Shown here piece after piece: positions 45,875 to 57,504 of a DNA stretch of 64,000 bases (position 1 is the stretch's first letter; each line of letters starts with the position of its first letter). This stretch comes from Costus lasius (taxonomy: Eukaryota > Streptophyta > Magnoliopsida > Zingiberales > Costaceae). A program made the position numbers and the translations under genes. The notes under the pieces were generated by a model. It searched no databases. It was not told the origin of the DNA and worked only from the letters and a program-made list of their open reading frames with translations. The stretch is taken from contig CM050454.1 in assembly GCA_027563935.2 (NCBI GenBank), positions 26,533,501 through 26,597,500 of the forward strand, read 5' to 3'.

Positions 45875-48800
45875 ATGAACTTCAATGTGCGATCCCTACT
45901 GGAAAGGGAGAAGTTTGCTGGGCCGAACTTCTCTGACTGGTTTGGACACCTTAAGATTGTTCTTAAGGCAGAGAGGAAACTGTATGTCCTCGAGACGGCG
46001 ATACCGCCGCAGCCCGCTCCGAACGCCGCAAGGGCGGTTCGGGAAGCCTACGAAAAGCACGTCAATGATAGCATTGATGTCGCTTGCCTGATGCTAGCGT
46101 CTATGACGCCACCGCTGCAGCGTCAGCATGAGGATATGTCGGCTATAGAGATTATAGCGAACCTCAAGCTGCTGTATGCTGCACAGGCGAGGACAGAGCG
46201 CTACAATTTGACGAAGCTCTTCTTTCAGAGCAAACTGGCTGAAGGGAGCCCAGTGGGAGCTCACGTGCTCAAGATGATTGGGCACAAGGAAGCTCTGGAG
46301 AAACTGGGGCACACCATCAACCAGGAGCTTGCTGTGGACATTATTCTGCAGTCTCTCCCGCCTTCATTCGACGCGTTCATTATTAATTTTAATATGAACA
46401 AAATCGATTGTACTCCGGCTGAGCTGCTGAATATGCTCTTGACCACTGAGGAGACTCTGAAGGGTAAGCCTTCGACCTCTATCTTAATGGTTCCTTCGAG
46501 GAACAAGAAGAAGGGGAAGAAGGGCAAGGCCCCGGTCAAAAGCTACAGCAAGGCTTTGAAGCAAAAGGTCAAGCGGTCCAAGGAATACAGGTGTTTCCAC
46601 TGTGGCCAGCTGGGTCACTGGAAGAAGGACTGTAAAGCGCTCCAAGGAGATAAGAGGGGAAGCTTCGCTTCTGGCTCAGGTATATTCGTGACTGAGGTCA
46701 TGTTTTCTTCTTCTATATCATGGGTGTTGGACACTGCATGTGGAGTTCACATTTGTTCAAATGTACAGGAACTCAAGAGAAGAAGGCAGGTGGGACAGCA
46801 TGAGGTGGACCTACGCGTTGGAAACGGAGCACGGGTTGCTGCTGTTGCTGTAGGAGACTACTTCATTTCTTTACCATCTGGCATTGTATTGGAACTAGAC
46901 AATTGTTACTTTGTTCCCAGTATTACTAAAAATATTATCTCCATTCCTGCTCTTGTCAGGAAGGGATTTTCCTTTGAATGCAATATTTCAAAGTGTATTT
47001 TATCTTTAGATAATATTGTTTATGCAACTGGTTCAATTAACAATGGATTATTCATGTTGGACATGGAATGTTCAATACAGCAAATTGATATTAAGAAAGC
47101 CAAGTATGCTGATGACAGCACCTTGCTATGGCATAGTCGTTTAGGCCATATTAACGAGAAACGCATTAAGCGGTTGCATGATCATGGACTGCTGGGATCA
47201 TTCTCCTATAAGGAGATTGATACATGCAAAGCTTGTTTGATGGGTAAAATGACGAAGTCACCTTTTCCTCATAAAGGTCAAAGGGCTTCAGGTTTACTTG
47301 ACCTTATACACAGTGATGTGTGTGGGCCATTTAGTAAACATGCCAGAGGTGGCTATTAGTACTTCATTACCTTTACTGATGATTTCAGTAGGTATGGCTA
47401 TGTCTATCTGATGAGACATAAGAGTGAATCTTTTGACAAGTTCAAAGAGTTCAAAAATGAAGTACAAAATCAGCTAGGCCGAAATATCAAGGCACTTCGC
47501 TCAGATCGAGGTGGAGAATACCTAAGTCATACGTTTACTGACTATCAAAAGGAGTGTGGGATTATCTCACAGCTCACTCCGCCAGGAACACCGCAATGGA
47601 ATGGTGTGTCCGAAAGGAGAAATAGAACGTTACTTGACATGGTTCGTTCTATGATGAGTCAGGCTAATCTACCTTACTCCTTTTGGGGTTTTGCACTGGA
47701 AACAGCTGCAAAGGTACTAAACCGAGTGCCATCCAAGGCAGTTTCTAAGACTCCATATGAGTTATGGTATGGGAAACAGCCGAGCTTGACATTTATCAGG
47801 ATCTGGGGCTGCGATGCTTATGTTAAAAAGCTCGCCTCTGGGAAACTAGAGAGCAGATCTGACAAATGTATCTTTGTCGGTTACCCTAAGGAAACTAAGG
47901 GTTATTATTTCTACGATCCCAAGGAGAACAAGGTTTTTGTTGCTCGGACGGCCATATTTCTTGAGAAGGAGTTTCTTCTGCAAGAGGCCAGTGGGAGAGA
48001 AATAATGCTGGATGAGAATCCAGAAGAAGGACAAAGTAGTCAAGCACAGTTGGATGAGCCTGAGCCGGTAGAACAGGTTATTGAACAACCTGAGGCTCAA
48101 ATATCATGGGAACCGCGAAGATCGGGAAGGATTCGTCGACAGCCTGAGCGCTATGACGGAGTCTACATCATTGATAATGATGAACCCCTCACTTATGCGG
48201 ATGCGGTCAGTGGACCGGAGTCAGCGAGATGGCTTGAAGCTATGCGCGCCGAGATGGACTCCATGTCAGATAACCAAGTTTGGGATTTGGTTGATCCGCC
48301 TCCGGGAGTAATCCCTATAGGCTGTAAATGGATCTTCAAGAAGAAGATTGACATGGATGGTAACGTGGTTACCTATAAAGGCAGGCTAGTTGCGAAAGGT
48401 TTCAAACAAATCTACGGGATAGATTATGATGAAACTTTCTCACCTGTAGCCATGTTTAAGTCTATTCGGATTCTTTTCGCGATAGCTGCATACTATGATT
48501 ATGAGATCTGGCAGATGGATGTGAAAACAGCTTTCCTTAATGGAAATCTGGATGAGGATGTGTACATGACACAACCAGAAGGTTTCACTAATCCAGCAGA
48601 TCGTCATAAGATATGCAAGTTAAAGAAGTCCATTTATGGACTTAAGCAAGCATCTAGAAGCTGGAATATTCGTTTTGATGAATCAATCAGTGAATTTGGT
48701 TTCATCAAGAACGAGGATGACCCGTGTGTATATAAGAGGTTTAGTGGGGGCGTGATTACTTTTCTAGTCCTCTACGTCGATGACATCTTGATCATTGGAA

Positions 48801-49756
48801 ATGACATTCCTGAAATGCATGCTGTGAAAGCATGGCTGAGGAAATGTTTCCAGATGAAAGATTTAGGAGAAGCAGCCTATGTGTTAGGTGTGAAGATCTA
48901 CAGGGATAGATCTAAGAGGCTTCTCGGGCTGTGCCAGAGTACTTACATCGATAAAGTCCTGGAGAGATTTCATTTAGAGAATTCTAAACGAGGATATCTT
49001 CCAGTCAGACATGGTCTGAATCTTTCGAAGAGTCAGTGTCCACAAACACAAACTGAGAAAGATGAAATGGACAATACGCCTTCTGCTTCGGCTATTGGAT
49101 CCATTATGTATGCGATGTTGTGTACTCGCCCAGACGTTGCTTACGGGTTAAGCGTGACCAGTCGTTTCCAAGGTAATCCAGGTATGGCGCACTGGATTGC
49201 AGTCAAGAACATTTTAAAATATCTGCGGAGGACCAAAGATATGTTCTTGATATATGGTGGTCAGGAAGAACTCAGTATAGAGGGATATACTGACGCTTCG
49301 TTCCAGTCAGACCAGGATGATTTCCGATCGCAATCAGGCTATGTTTTTAGCTTGAATGGAGGTGCAGTGGTGTGGAAGAGTTTCAAACAGTCAACTGTTG
49401 CTGATTCCACAACAGAAGCCGAGTATGTTGCAGCCTCGGAAGCATCCAAGGAGGCAGTGTGGATTCGTAAGTTCGTGAGAGAACTTGGTGTCGTTCCTTC
49501 GAGTGCAGATCCTTTGGTTATCTTCTGTGATAACACTGGAGCAATCGCACAAGCAAAGGAACCACGGTCGCACCAGAAGTCCAAGCACATACAGAGACGG
49601 TTTCATTTGATCAGGGAGATCATAGATCGTGGCGAGATCAAAATCTGCAAGGTTCATACAGATGACAATCTGGCAGACCCGCTTACCAAGCCTCTGGCGC
49701 AGCAGAAGCATGAGAAGCACTGTAATAATATGGGTTTGAGATTTCTCAACCATTAG
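45875..49756 (+). pseudogene. gag-pol: Gag-Pol of I, one nonsense codon in integrase
   Basis: 1,293 sense codons with a single break: TAG at 47357-47359, codon 495, where relatives have Gln (GGYQYF), between the first and second integrase acidic residues. Gag, knuckle, protease and the integrase finger precede the stop. The same frame then reads on through integrase, RT (YVDD) and RNase H to 49756. The lesion is CAG to TAG, a transition in a CHG context. An Asp replaces Glu at WGCDAY compared with WGCEAY elsewhere. Confidence 0.95.
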
Positions 49757-49776
49757 ATTAAGTGCAAGTGGGAGAT

Positions 49777-51471
49777 TGTTGGGGTATGCCCTTAAGGCTA
49801 ATGTTTGAGGCCATGGGAATGTATCTGTATCATGTAATAAACTGTTATGTTTATAAAGGCATGGTTGTTATTCAGTTAGCTACATTATCTGCTGCAATAT
49901 ATGTTCTTCTGAATAATGTCTCAAAGCTGTTCAGCTAGGCTGACATGCTATAAGTCCTTAGTCGAGATATCTTGGTGAACATGAGACAGCCTTGATATGT
50001 TTGAGACTAATATGTGTTCTGATCTTATAGGATGCTTCGAGCATGGAATAAGATGTAGACTCATGGGTACATGGGATGTACTGGATAGACCCTACTAGGA
50101 TGTTCAATTGTTTGTCACAATGTGAATATTCCTTGAATGTGACAAGTGGCACATTTCCTCTGACTTGAGATCACTTGTGTTTTCTAAATGATGATTGTCA
50201 TTGTTTTGAGATAGTTCAATATCATTTGAAACATAATGATTATAGACTATCTTGGATGGTGAGCTTGAATCAGGTTAGGGCACTAGTGATAGACATAGGA
50301 TTGCCGTCTCCTTGTTTAAGGAGTGTGATGTTCTAAAGGGGCCCCCTGGATGAGATGATTGAGAGAGTGTATGGCCATACCCAGATGACTGTGTTCATCT
50401 GATCTAATCATGCTCATCATATTGGAGTTACAAGCTTGACAGGCTTGTCCAATAAGAACATCCAGTGGCAAAGGAAATTTGCATGCCTTGTGAATTGGAT
50501 TCACACTTGTGCTGTATTTTGGGTGTAGTCTTGGAAGACTCTTTCCTTTATATCGGGAGACAGTGATGTGTTGCTAGATACCCCTCACTGATCGTGATAA
50601 TGAGAATTATCGTTACCGACATTTAGAGGAAACCCTCAGGGTCACACAATTTGATGATATGGCTTACTTAAGTCAGATCGTGTGGACTGAATTGTTTGGG
50701 TTCAGTTTAAAGGGATTTAATCTCTGATTGTAAGTGAGATCTGGTCTGATCATGTTTGATTGATTAGGGCTTGAGATCGGTAAGCTTCGATCGAGAGAAT
50801 GGATGCTCGATCGGTGAGATCAGGAGCATCAGGAGATGAACGGTTAGATCTGGAGCCTTAGGGTTTAATTGAGATCTAGACCATATTGCTTGGGTTAATT
50901 GGTCTTGGACCAAACCGAAATGAACCAGCTCATTGGTTGAGCGTGTGGTTCAATTTAAGAGAGGTTTGCGATTGGGGTAAACCCATGATCGCATATGGAA
51001 GAGTGGCTTTCTATTTTTAGAAAGCATGTCACTTACGTGACCACGATTCTTGTGGTCTCTCTTCACGCCTCCCTCTCGCTCTATTGTCGGCGCTTGACTT
51101 TGCTCTTGAGGCATTCTCTCGTGAAGAAGAAGTGGACGACATTGGGAGAGTTTTCGCCAAGCAAGAAATTTTTCTCTTTCCCTTTCCATTCGATCAAGGA
51201 TACTTGGACGATCCTTGCTAGCACAAGGGACGACAAGAAGAAGCGCATCTTCATCTTGTGTGTGACGATTTGGAGAAGATCTTCTTTGGTCTTTGCTTCC
51301 AAGGCGCCATCCAATCGATGGCCATGGTATGAATCACATCCTATTTATTTAAGCTTTCAAAGTTGATCATCTTATACATGCTTTGCGATTCTTGAAACCC
51401 CCTTCCGCTGCTATATTCCCTTATATGCGCCATGCTGGGTTTCGCCCCCCTCTTGAAAGGAGTCCCTTACA
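49777..51471 (+). repeat. 3' LTR of I
   Basis: Same length as the 5' LTR. The terminal bases read AGTCCCTTACA, a small divergence at the integrase recognition end that must be post-insertion or a copying error. ATTAG follows. Confidence 0.96.
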
Positions 51472-51708
51472 ATTAGTGCTTGTACTCTCTGTGCATCTTA
51501 TCTCGCCTGAGCGGGACGCGGAGACCAAGTATGAAATCTGGATCCCATCTCACTAAAAGAGTGTTTACTCTTTCGGACTGTTTAATGGATTTTTCAGTCA
51601 GATAAAATAGTGAGAAAAAGAATCTTTCTTAAGTCCTGATTGATTCTTAACATTGATACTGACCTTGCTGTTCTTGCATTGTTGTAGATACCTGCAGCAA
51701 CGAACACC
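51472..51708 (+). other. Leader of H, part after I
   Basis: Begins with the ATTAG duplication. Includes the branch-like TACTGAC at about 51657, TTGTAG with AG at 51686-51687, and the 21-base exon start 51688-51708. Confidence 0.88.
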
Positions 51709-54700
51709 ATGAACTTCAATGTGCGATCCCTACTGGAAAGGGAGAAGTTTGCTGGGCCGAACTTCTCTGACTGGTTTGGACACCTTAAGATTATTCTTAA
51801 GGCAGAGAGGAAACTGTATGTCCTCGAGACGGCTATACCGCCTCAGCCCGCTCCGAACGCCGCAAGGGCGGTTCGGGAAGCCTATGAAAAGCACGTCAAT
51901 GATAGCATTGATGTCGCTTGCCTGATGTTAGCGTCTATGACGCCACCGCTGCAGCGTCAGCATGAGGATATGTCTGCAATAGACATGATAGCAAACCTCA
52001 AGATGCTGTATGCTGCACAGGCGAGGACAGAACGCTATAATTTGACAAAGCTGTTCTTTCAGAGCAAACTGGCTGAAGGGAGCCCAGTGGGAGCTCACGT
52101 GCCCAAGATGATTGGGCACAAGGAGGCTCTAGAGAAACTGGGGCATACCATCAATCAGGAGCTTGCTGTAGATATTATTCTGCAGTCTCTCCCGCCCTCT
52201 TTCGATGCGTTCATTATTAATTTTAATATGAACAAAATCGATTGTACTCCGGCAGAGCTGCTGAATATGCTCCTCACTACTGAGGAGACTCTGAAGGGAA
52301 AGCCTTCGACCTCTGTCTTAATGGTTCCTTCCAGGAACAAGAAGAAGGGGAAGAAGGGCAAAGCCCCTGTCAAGAGCTACAGCAAGGCTCTGAAGCAGAA
52401 GGTGAAGCGGTCCAAGGAATACAGGTGTTTCCATTGTGGCCAGCTGGGTCACTGGAAAAAGGACTGTAAAGCGCTCCAAGGAAATAAGAGGGGAAGCTTC
52501 GCTTCTGGCTCAGGTATTTATGTGACTGAGGTCATGTTTTCTTCTTCTATATCATGGGTGTTGGACACTGCATGTGGAGTTCACATTTGTTCAAATGTGC
52601 AGGAACTCAAGAGAAGAAGACAGGTGGGACAGCATGAGGTGGACCTACGCGTTGGAAACGGGGCACGGGTTGCTGCTGTTGCTGTAGGAGACTATTTCAT
52701 TTCTTTACCATCTAGAATTGTATTGGAACTAGACAATTGTTATTTTGTTCCCAGTATTACTAAAAATATTATCTCCATTCCTGCTCTTGTCAGGAAGGGA
52801 TTTTCCTTTGAATGCAACATTTCAAAGTGTGTTTTATCTTTTGATAATATTGTTTATGCAACTGGTTCAATTAACAATGGGTTATACATGTTGGACATGG
52901 AATGTTCTATACAAAATATTGATAATAAGAAAGCCAAGTATGCTGATGACAGCACCTTGCTATGGCATAGTCGTTTAGGCCATATTAACGAGAAACGCAT
53001 TAAGCGGTTGCATGATCATGGACTGCTGGGATCATTCTCCTATAAGGAGATTGATACATGCAAAGCTTGTTTGATGGGTAAAATGACGAAGTCACCTTTT
53101 CCTCACAAAGGTCAAAGGGCTTCAGGTTTACTTGACCTTATACACAGTGATGTGTGTGGGCCATTTAGTAAACATGCCAGAGGTGGCTATCAGTACTTCA
53201 TTACCTTTACTGATGATTTCAGTAGATATGGGTATGTCTATTTAATGAGACATAAAAGTGAATCTTTTGACAAGTTCAAAGAGTTCAAGAATGAAGTACA
53301 AAATCAGCTAGGCCGAAATATCAAGGCACTTCGCTCAGATCGAGGTGGAGAATACCTAAGTCATGCGTTTACTGACTATTTAAAGGAGTGTGGGATTATC
53401 TCACAGCTCACTCCGCCAGGAACACCGCAATGGAATGGTGTGTCCGAGAGGAGAAATAGAACGTTACTTGATATGGTTCGTTCTATGATGAGTCAGGCTA
53501 CTCTTCCATATTCCTTTTGGGGTTTTGCACTGGAAACAGCTGCAAAAGTACTAAACCGAGTGCCATCCAAGGCCGTTTCTAAGACGCCATATGAATTATG
53601 GTATGGGAAACAGCTGAGCTTGACATTTATCAGGATCTGGGGCTGCGAGGCTTATGTCAAAAAGCTCGCCTCTGGGAAACTAGAGAGCAGATCTGACAAA
53701 TGCATCTTTGTCGGTTACCCTAAGGAAACTAAGGGTTATTATTTCTACGATCCCAAAGAGAACAAGGTTTTTGTTGCTCGGACGGCCATATTTCTTGAGA
53801 AGGAGTTTCTTCTGCAAGAGGCTAGTGGGAGAGAAATAAAGCTGGATGAGAATCCAGAGGAAGGACAAAGTGATCAAGCAGAGTTGGATGAGCCTGAGCC
53901 GGTGGAACAGGTTATTGAACAACCTGAGGCTCAGATATCACGGGAACCGCGAAGATCGGGAAGGATCCGTCGACAGCCTGAGCGCTATGACGGAGTCTAC
54001 ATCATTGATAATGATGAACCCCTCACTTATGCGGATGCGGTCAGTGGACTGGAGTCAGCGAGATGGCTTGAAGCTATGCGCGCCGAGATGGACTCCATGT
54101 CAGATAACCAAGTTTGGGATTTGGTTGATCCGCCTCCGGGAGTAATCCCTATAGGCTGTAAATGGATCTTCAAGAAGAAGATTGACATGGATGGTAACGT
54201 AGTTACTTATAAAGGCAGGCTTGTTGCGAAAGGTTTCAAACAAATCTACGGGATAGATTATGATGAAACTTTCTCACCTGTAGCCATGTTTAAGTCTATT
54301 CGGATTCTTTTCGCGATAGCTGCATATTATGATTATGAGATCTGGCAAATGGATGTGAAAACAGCTTTCCTTAATGGAAACCTGGATGAGGATGTGTACA
54401 TGACACAACCTGAGGGTTTCACTGATCCATCAGATCGTCATAAGATATGCAAGTTAAAGAAGTCTATTTATGGACTTAAGCAGGCATCAAGAAGCTGGAA
54501 CATTCGTTTTGATGAATCAGTCACTGAATTTGGTTTCATCAAGAACGAGGATGACCCGTGTGTATATAAGAGGTTTAGTGGGAGCGTGATTACTTTCCTA
54601 GTCCTCTACGTCGATGATATCTTGATCATTGGAAATGACATTCCTGAAATGCATGCAGTTAAGGCATGGTTAAGGAAATGTTTCCAGATGAAAGATTTAG

Positions 54701-55590
54701 GAGAAGCAGCCTATATATTAGGTGTGAAGATCTACAGGGATAGATCTAAGAGGCTTCTCGGGCTGTGCCAGAGTACTTACATCGATAAAGTCCTGGAGAG
54801 ATTTCATTTAGAGAATTCTAAACGAGGATATCTTCCAGTCAGACATGGTCTGAATCTTTCGAAGAGTCAGTGTCCACAAACACAGACTGAGAAAGATGAA
54901 ATGGATAATACGCCTTATGCTTCGGCTATTGGTTCCATTATGTATGCGATGTTGTGTACTCGCCCAGACGTCGCTTACGGGTTAAGCGTGACCAGTCGGT
55001 TCCAAAGTAATCCAGGTCAGGCACACTGGATTGCAGTCAAGAATATCTTAAAATATCTTCGGAGGACCAAAGATATGTTCTTGATATATGGTGGTCAGGA
55101 AGAACTCAGTATTGAAGGATATACTGATGCTTCGTTCCAGTCTGACCAGGATGATTTCCGATCGCAATCAGGCTATGTTTTTAGCTTGAATGGAGGAGCA
55201 GTGGTGTGGAAGAGTTTCAAACAGTCAACTGTTGCTGATTCCACAACAGAAGCCGAGTATGTTGCAGCCTCGGAAGCATCCAAGGAGGCAGTGTGGATTC
55301 GTAAGTTCGTGAGAGAACTTGGTGTTGTTCCTTCGAGTGCAGATCCTTTGGTTATCTTCCGTGATAACACTGGAGCAATCGCACAAGCAAAGGAACCACG
55401 GTCGCACCAGAAGTCCAAGCACATACAGAGACGGTTTCACTTGATCAGGGAGATCATAGATCGTGGCGAGATCAAAATCTGCAAGGTTCATACAGATGAC
55501 AATCTGGCAGACCCGCTTACCAAGCCTCTGGCGCAGCAGAAGCATGAGAAGCACTGTAATAACATGGGTTTGAGATTTCTCAACCATTAG
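51709..55590 (+). CDS. gag-pol: Gag-Pol polyprotein of H, open frame
   Basis: 1,293 residues without stop or shift. Gag, knuckle CX2CX4HX4C near 240-253, protease D286 (Leu-Asp-Thr-Ala), integrase finger H420/H425/C451/C454 and D481-D544-E580, RT with YVDD at 967-970, RNase H D1140/E1181/D1219. Residue 1218, next to the last RNase H Asp, is Arg instead of the family's Cys (CGT at 55360-55362), which could matter for RNase H. The coding part is intact, but the leader is split by the 9.1-kb element I, so expression from the H promoter would need transcription through or splicing out of I. Function by family knowledge: capsid plus copying and insertion enzymes. Confidence 0.95.
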   Translation: MNFNVRSLLEREKFAGPNFSDWFGHLKIILKAERKLYVLETAIPPQPAPNAARAVREAYEKHVNDSIDVACLMLASMTPPLQRQHEDMSAIDMIANLKMLYAAQARTERYNLTKLFFQSKLAEGSPVGAHVPKMIGHKEALEKLGHTINQELAVDIILQSLPPSFDAFIINFNMNKIDCTPAELLNMLLTTEETLKGKPSTSVLMVPSRNKKKGKKGKAPVKSYSKALKQKVKRSKEYRCFHCGQLGHWKKDCKALQGNKRGSFASGSGIYVTEVMFSSSISWVLDTACGVHICSNVQELKRRRQVGQHEVDLRVGNGARVAAVAVGDYFISLPSRIVLELDNCYFVPSITKNIISIPALVRKGFSFECNISKCVLSFDNIVYATGSINNGLYMLDMECSIQNIDNKKAKYADDSTLLWHSRLGHINEKRIKRLHDHGLLGSFSYKEIDTCKACLMGKMTKSPFPHKGQRASGLLDLIHSDVCGPFSKHARGGYQYFITFTDDFSRYGYVYLMRHKSESFDKFKEFKNEVQNQLGRNIKALRSDRGGEYLSHAFTDYLKECGIISQLTPPGTPQWNGVSERRNRTLLDMVRSMMSQATLPYSFWGFALETAAKVLNRVPSKAVSKTPYELWYGKQLSLTFIRIWGCEAYVKKLASGKLESRSDKCIFVGYPKETKGYYFYDPKENKVFVARTAIFLEKEFLLQEASGREIKLDENPEEGQSDQAELDEPEPVEQVIEQPEAQISREPRRSGRIRRQPERYDGVYIIDNDEPLTYADAVSGLESARWLEAMRAEMDSMSDNQVWDLVDPPPGVIPIGCKWIFKKKIDMDGNVVTYKGRLVAKGFKQIYGIDYDETFSPVAMFKSIRILFAIAAYYDYEIWQMDVKTAFLNGNLDEDVYMTQPEGFTDPSDRHKICKLKKSIYGLKQASRSWNIRFDESVTEFGFIKNEDDPCVYKRFSGSVITFLVLYVDDILIIGNDIPEMHAVKAWLRKCFQMKDLGEAAYILGVKIYRDRSKRLLGLCQSTYIDKVLERFHLENSKRGYLPVRHGLNLSKSQCPQTQTEKDEMDNTPYASAIGSIMYAMLCTRPDVAYGLSVTSRFQSNPGQAHWIAVKNILKYLRRTKDMFLIYGGQEELSIEGYTDASFQSDQDDFRSQSGYVFSLNGGAVVWKSFKQSTVADSTTEAEYVAASEASKEAVWIRKFVRELGVVPSSADPLVIFRDNTGAIAQAKEPRSHQKSKHIQRRFHLIREIIDRGEIKICKVHTDDNLADPLTKPLAQQKHEKHCNNMGLRFLNH

Positions 55591-55610
55591 ATTAAGTGCA
55601 AGTGGGAGAT

Positions 55611-57293
55611 TGTTGGGGTATGCCCTTAAGGCTAATGTTTGAGGCCTTGGGTTTGTATCGGTATCATGTAATAAACTGTTATGTTTATAAAGGCATGGTT
55701 ATTATTCAGTTAGCTACATTGTCTGCTGCAATATATGTTCTTCTGAATAATGTCTCAAAGCTGTTCAGCTAGGCTGACAGGCAATAAACTCCTTAGTCGA
55801 TATATCTTGGTGAACATGAGACAGCCTTGATATGGTTAAGACTAATATGTGTTCTAATCTTATAGGATGCTTCGAGCATGAAATAAGATGTAGACTCATG
55901 GGTACATTGGATGTACTGGACAGACCCTACTAGGATATTCAATTGTTTGTCACAATGTGAATAATCCTTGAATGTAACAAGTGGCACATTTCCTCTAACT
56001 TGAGATCACTTGTGTTTTCTAAATGATGATTGTCATTGTTTTGAGGTAGTTCAATATCATTTGAAACATAATGGTTGTAGACTATCTTGGATGATGAGCT
56101 TGAGTCAGGTTAGGGCACTAGTGATAGACATAGGATTGCCGTCTCCTTGTTTAAGGAGTGTGATGTTCTAAAGGTGCCCCCTGGATGAGATGATTGAGAA
56201 AGTGTATGGCCATACCCAGGTGACTATGTTCATCTGATCTAATCATGCTCATCATATTGGAGTTACAAGCTTGACACGCTTGTCCAATAAGAACATCCAG
56301 TGGCAAAGGAAATATGTATGCTTTGTGAGTTGATTCACACTTGTGTTGTTTTTGGGTGTAGTCTTGGAAGACTCTTTCCTTTATATCGGGAGACAGTGAT
56401 GTGTTGCTAGATACCCCTCACTGATCGTGATGACGTGAGTTATCGTTACCGACATTCAAAGGAAACCCTCAGGGTCGCACAATTTGATGATATGGCTTAC
56501 TTAAGTTAGATCGTGTGGACTGAATTGTTTGAGTTCAGTTTAAAGGGATTTAATCTCTGATTGTGAGTGAGATCTGGTCTGATCATGTTTGATTGATTAG
56601 GGCTTCAGATCGGTAAGCTTCGATCGAGAGATTGGATGCTAGATTGGTCAGATCAGGAGCATCAAGAGATTGACGGTCAGATCAAGAACCTAAGTGTTTG
56701 TTATGGTCTGGACTGAATGCTTGGCTTATTTGGTTATTGAACCGAACCAAAGTGAACCGGCTCATGAATGAGCACATGGTTCAAGGGTGAAGAGAAGTTT
56801 GCGCTTGGGGTAAACCCATGGTCGCATGAGTGCATGAACGTGGGAGTGTTTCTATTTTTAGAAACCATGACTCCTAAACGTGACATCGCCTCACGTTACT
56901 CCTCTCTCACGCCTATTGTCGCTCCTTCCTCTCGTCGCTTGCTCATTCGAGAGTGCATGTGGTGTTGACGAAAGGAGAAGGAAGTTTTTCGCCAAGCCAA
57001 GAAGATCTCATCCCTTCCATACGAGAAGGATACTTGGACGATCCTTGCTAGCACAAGGGACGACAAGAAGAAGCTATACCTCATCTTGTGTGCGACAATT
57101 TGGAGGAGACCTCTCTTGTTCTCTAGCTTCCAAGACGCCATCTAGAAATGGCTATGGTATGGTTCTATCACTACTATACAATCGGTTTTGTTAATCATAA
57201 TACCATGCAAGATCTAGAAACCCCCATTCCGTTGCTTTCATTCTTCATATGCGCCTATGATTTAGGGTTTCGCCCCCTTGTGGGGACCTTTCA
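55611..57293 (+). repeat. 3' LTR of H
   Basis: TGTTGGGG to CCTTTCA, then TTGAA duplication. One base longer than the 5' LTR owing to an indel near 56172. Same palindrome and ATG GCT ATG-GT arrangement. Confidence 0.96.
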
Positions 57294-57504
57294 TTGAAGG
57301 TCCCCAGAAGGGGGCGAAACCCTAAAGCATGGCGCGTATAAAATTTTAAACAGCGGAAGAGGGTTTCTAGGGGATCGGATTCATGCATAACATATGATCA
57401 ACTTGTTAAACCCGATTGCAAACATAGAAGATGTCATACCGATGCCATTTCTAGATGGCGTCTTGGAAGCAGAGAGCGATAGGGATCTCCTCCAAAGGAT
57501 GCGC
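57294..57504 (-). repeat. 5' LTR stub of F
   Basis: Follows the H target duplication. It reads as the LTR 3' end on the minus strand (TGAAGGTCCCC on plus), with ATG GCA TCG at 57448-57440 followed by GT (57439-57438). Similarity stops near 57504, where plus-strand LTR sequence of J begins at GCGCATGGTTCAA. The exact breakpoint is uncertain by about 10 bases. Confidence 0.8.

Larger units (their letters stand above)
42344..51471 (+). mobile_element. Element I: complete copia inside H leader
   Basis: 9,128 bases: LTRs 42344-44038 and 49777-51471 (both 1,695), PBS 44041-44052, leader to 45874, gag-pol 45875-49756 with one nonsense codon, PPT 49766-49776. I see only about three differences between the LTRs, two of them at the very end of the 3' LTR (CCCTTACA in place of CCCTTTCA). 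Same orientation as H. Confidence 0.97.
39064..57293 (+). mobile_element. Element H: complete copia with open gag-pol, split by I
   Basis: LTRs 39064-40745 (1,682 bases) and 55611-57293 (1,683), PBS 40748-40759, leader 40746-42343 plus 51472-51708, gag-pol 51709-55590, PPT ending at 55610. I count roughly seven differences between the LTRs, including an indel near 39624/56172. Perfect TTGAA duplications flank it. Element I occupies 42344-51471 of its leader. Confidence 0.97.
34108..57504 (-). mobile_element. Element F: minus-strand copia, oldest host element of the nest
   Basis: Pieces: pol 34108-34832, gag 36519-37226, leader 37227-39045, PBS 39046-39057, the first bases of the 5' LTR at 39060-39063, and its continuation 57299-57504. 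E entered its integrase region, solo LTR G its knuckle region, and H the PBS/LTR boundary. Apart from those insertions the visible gag and protease frame keeps its phase. The rest of its pol and 3' LTR should lie left of E, outside the window; the 5' LTR is truncated near 57504. Confidence 0.9.
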
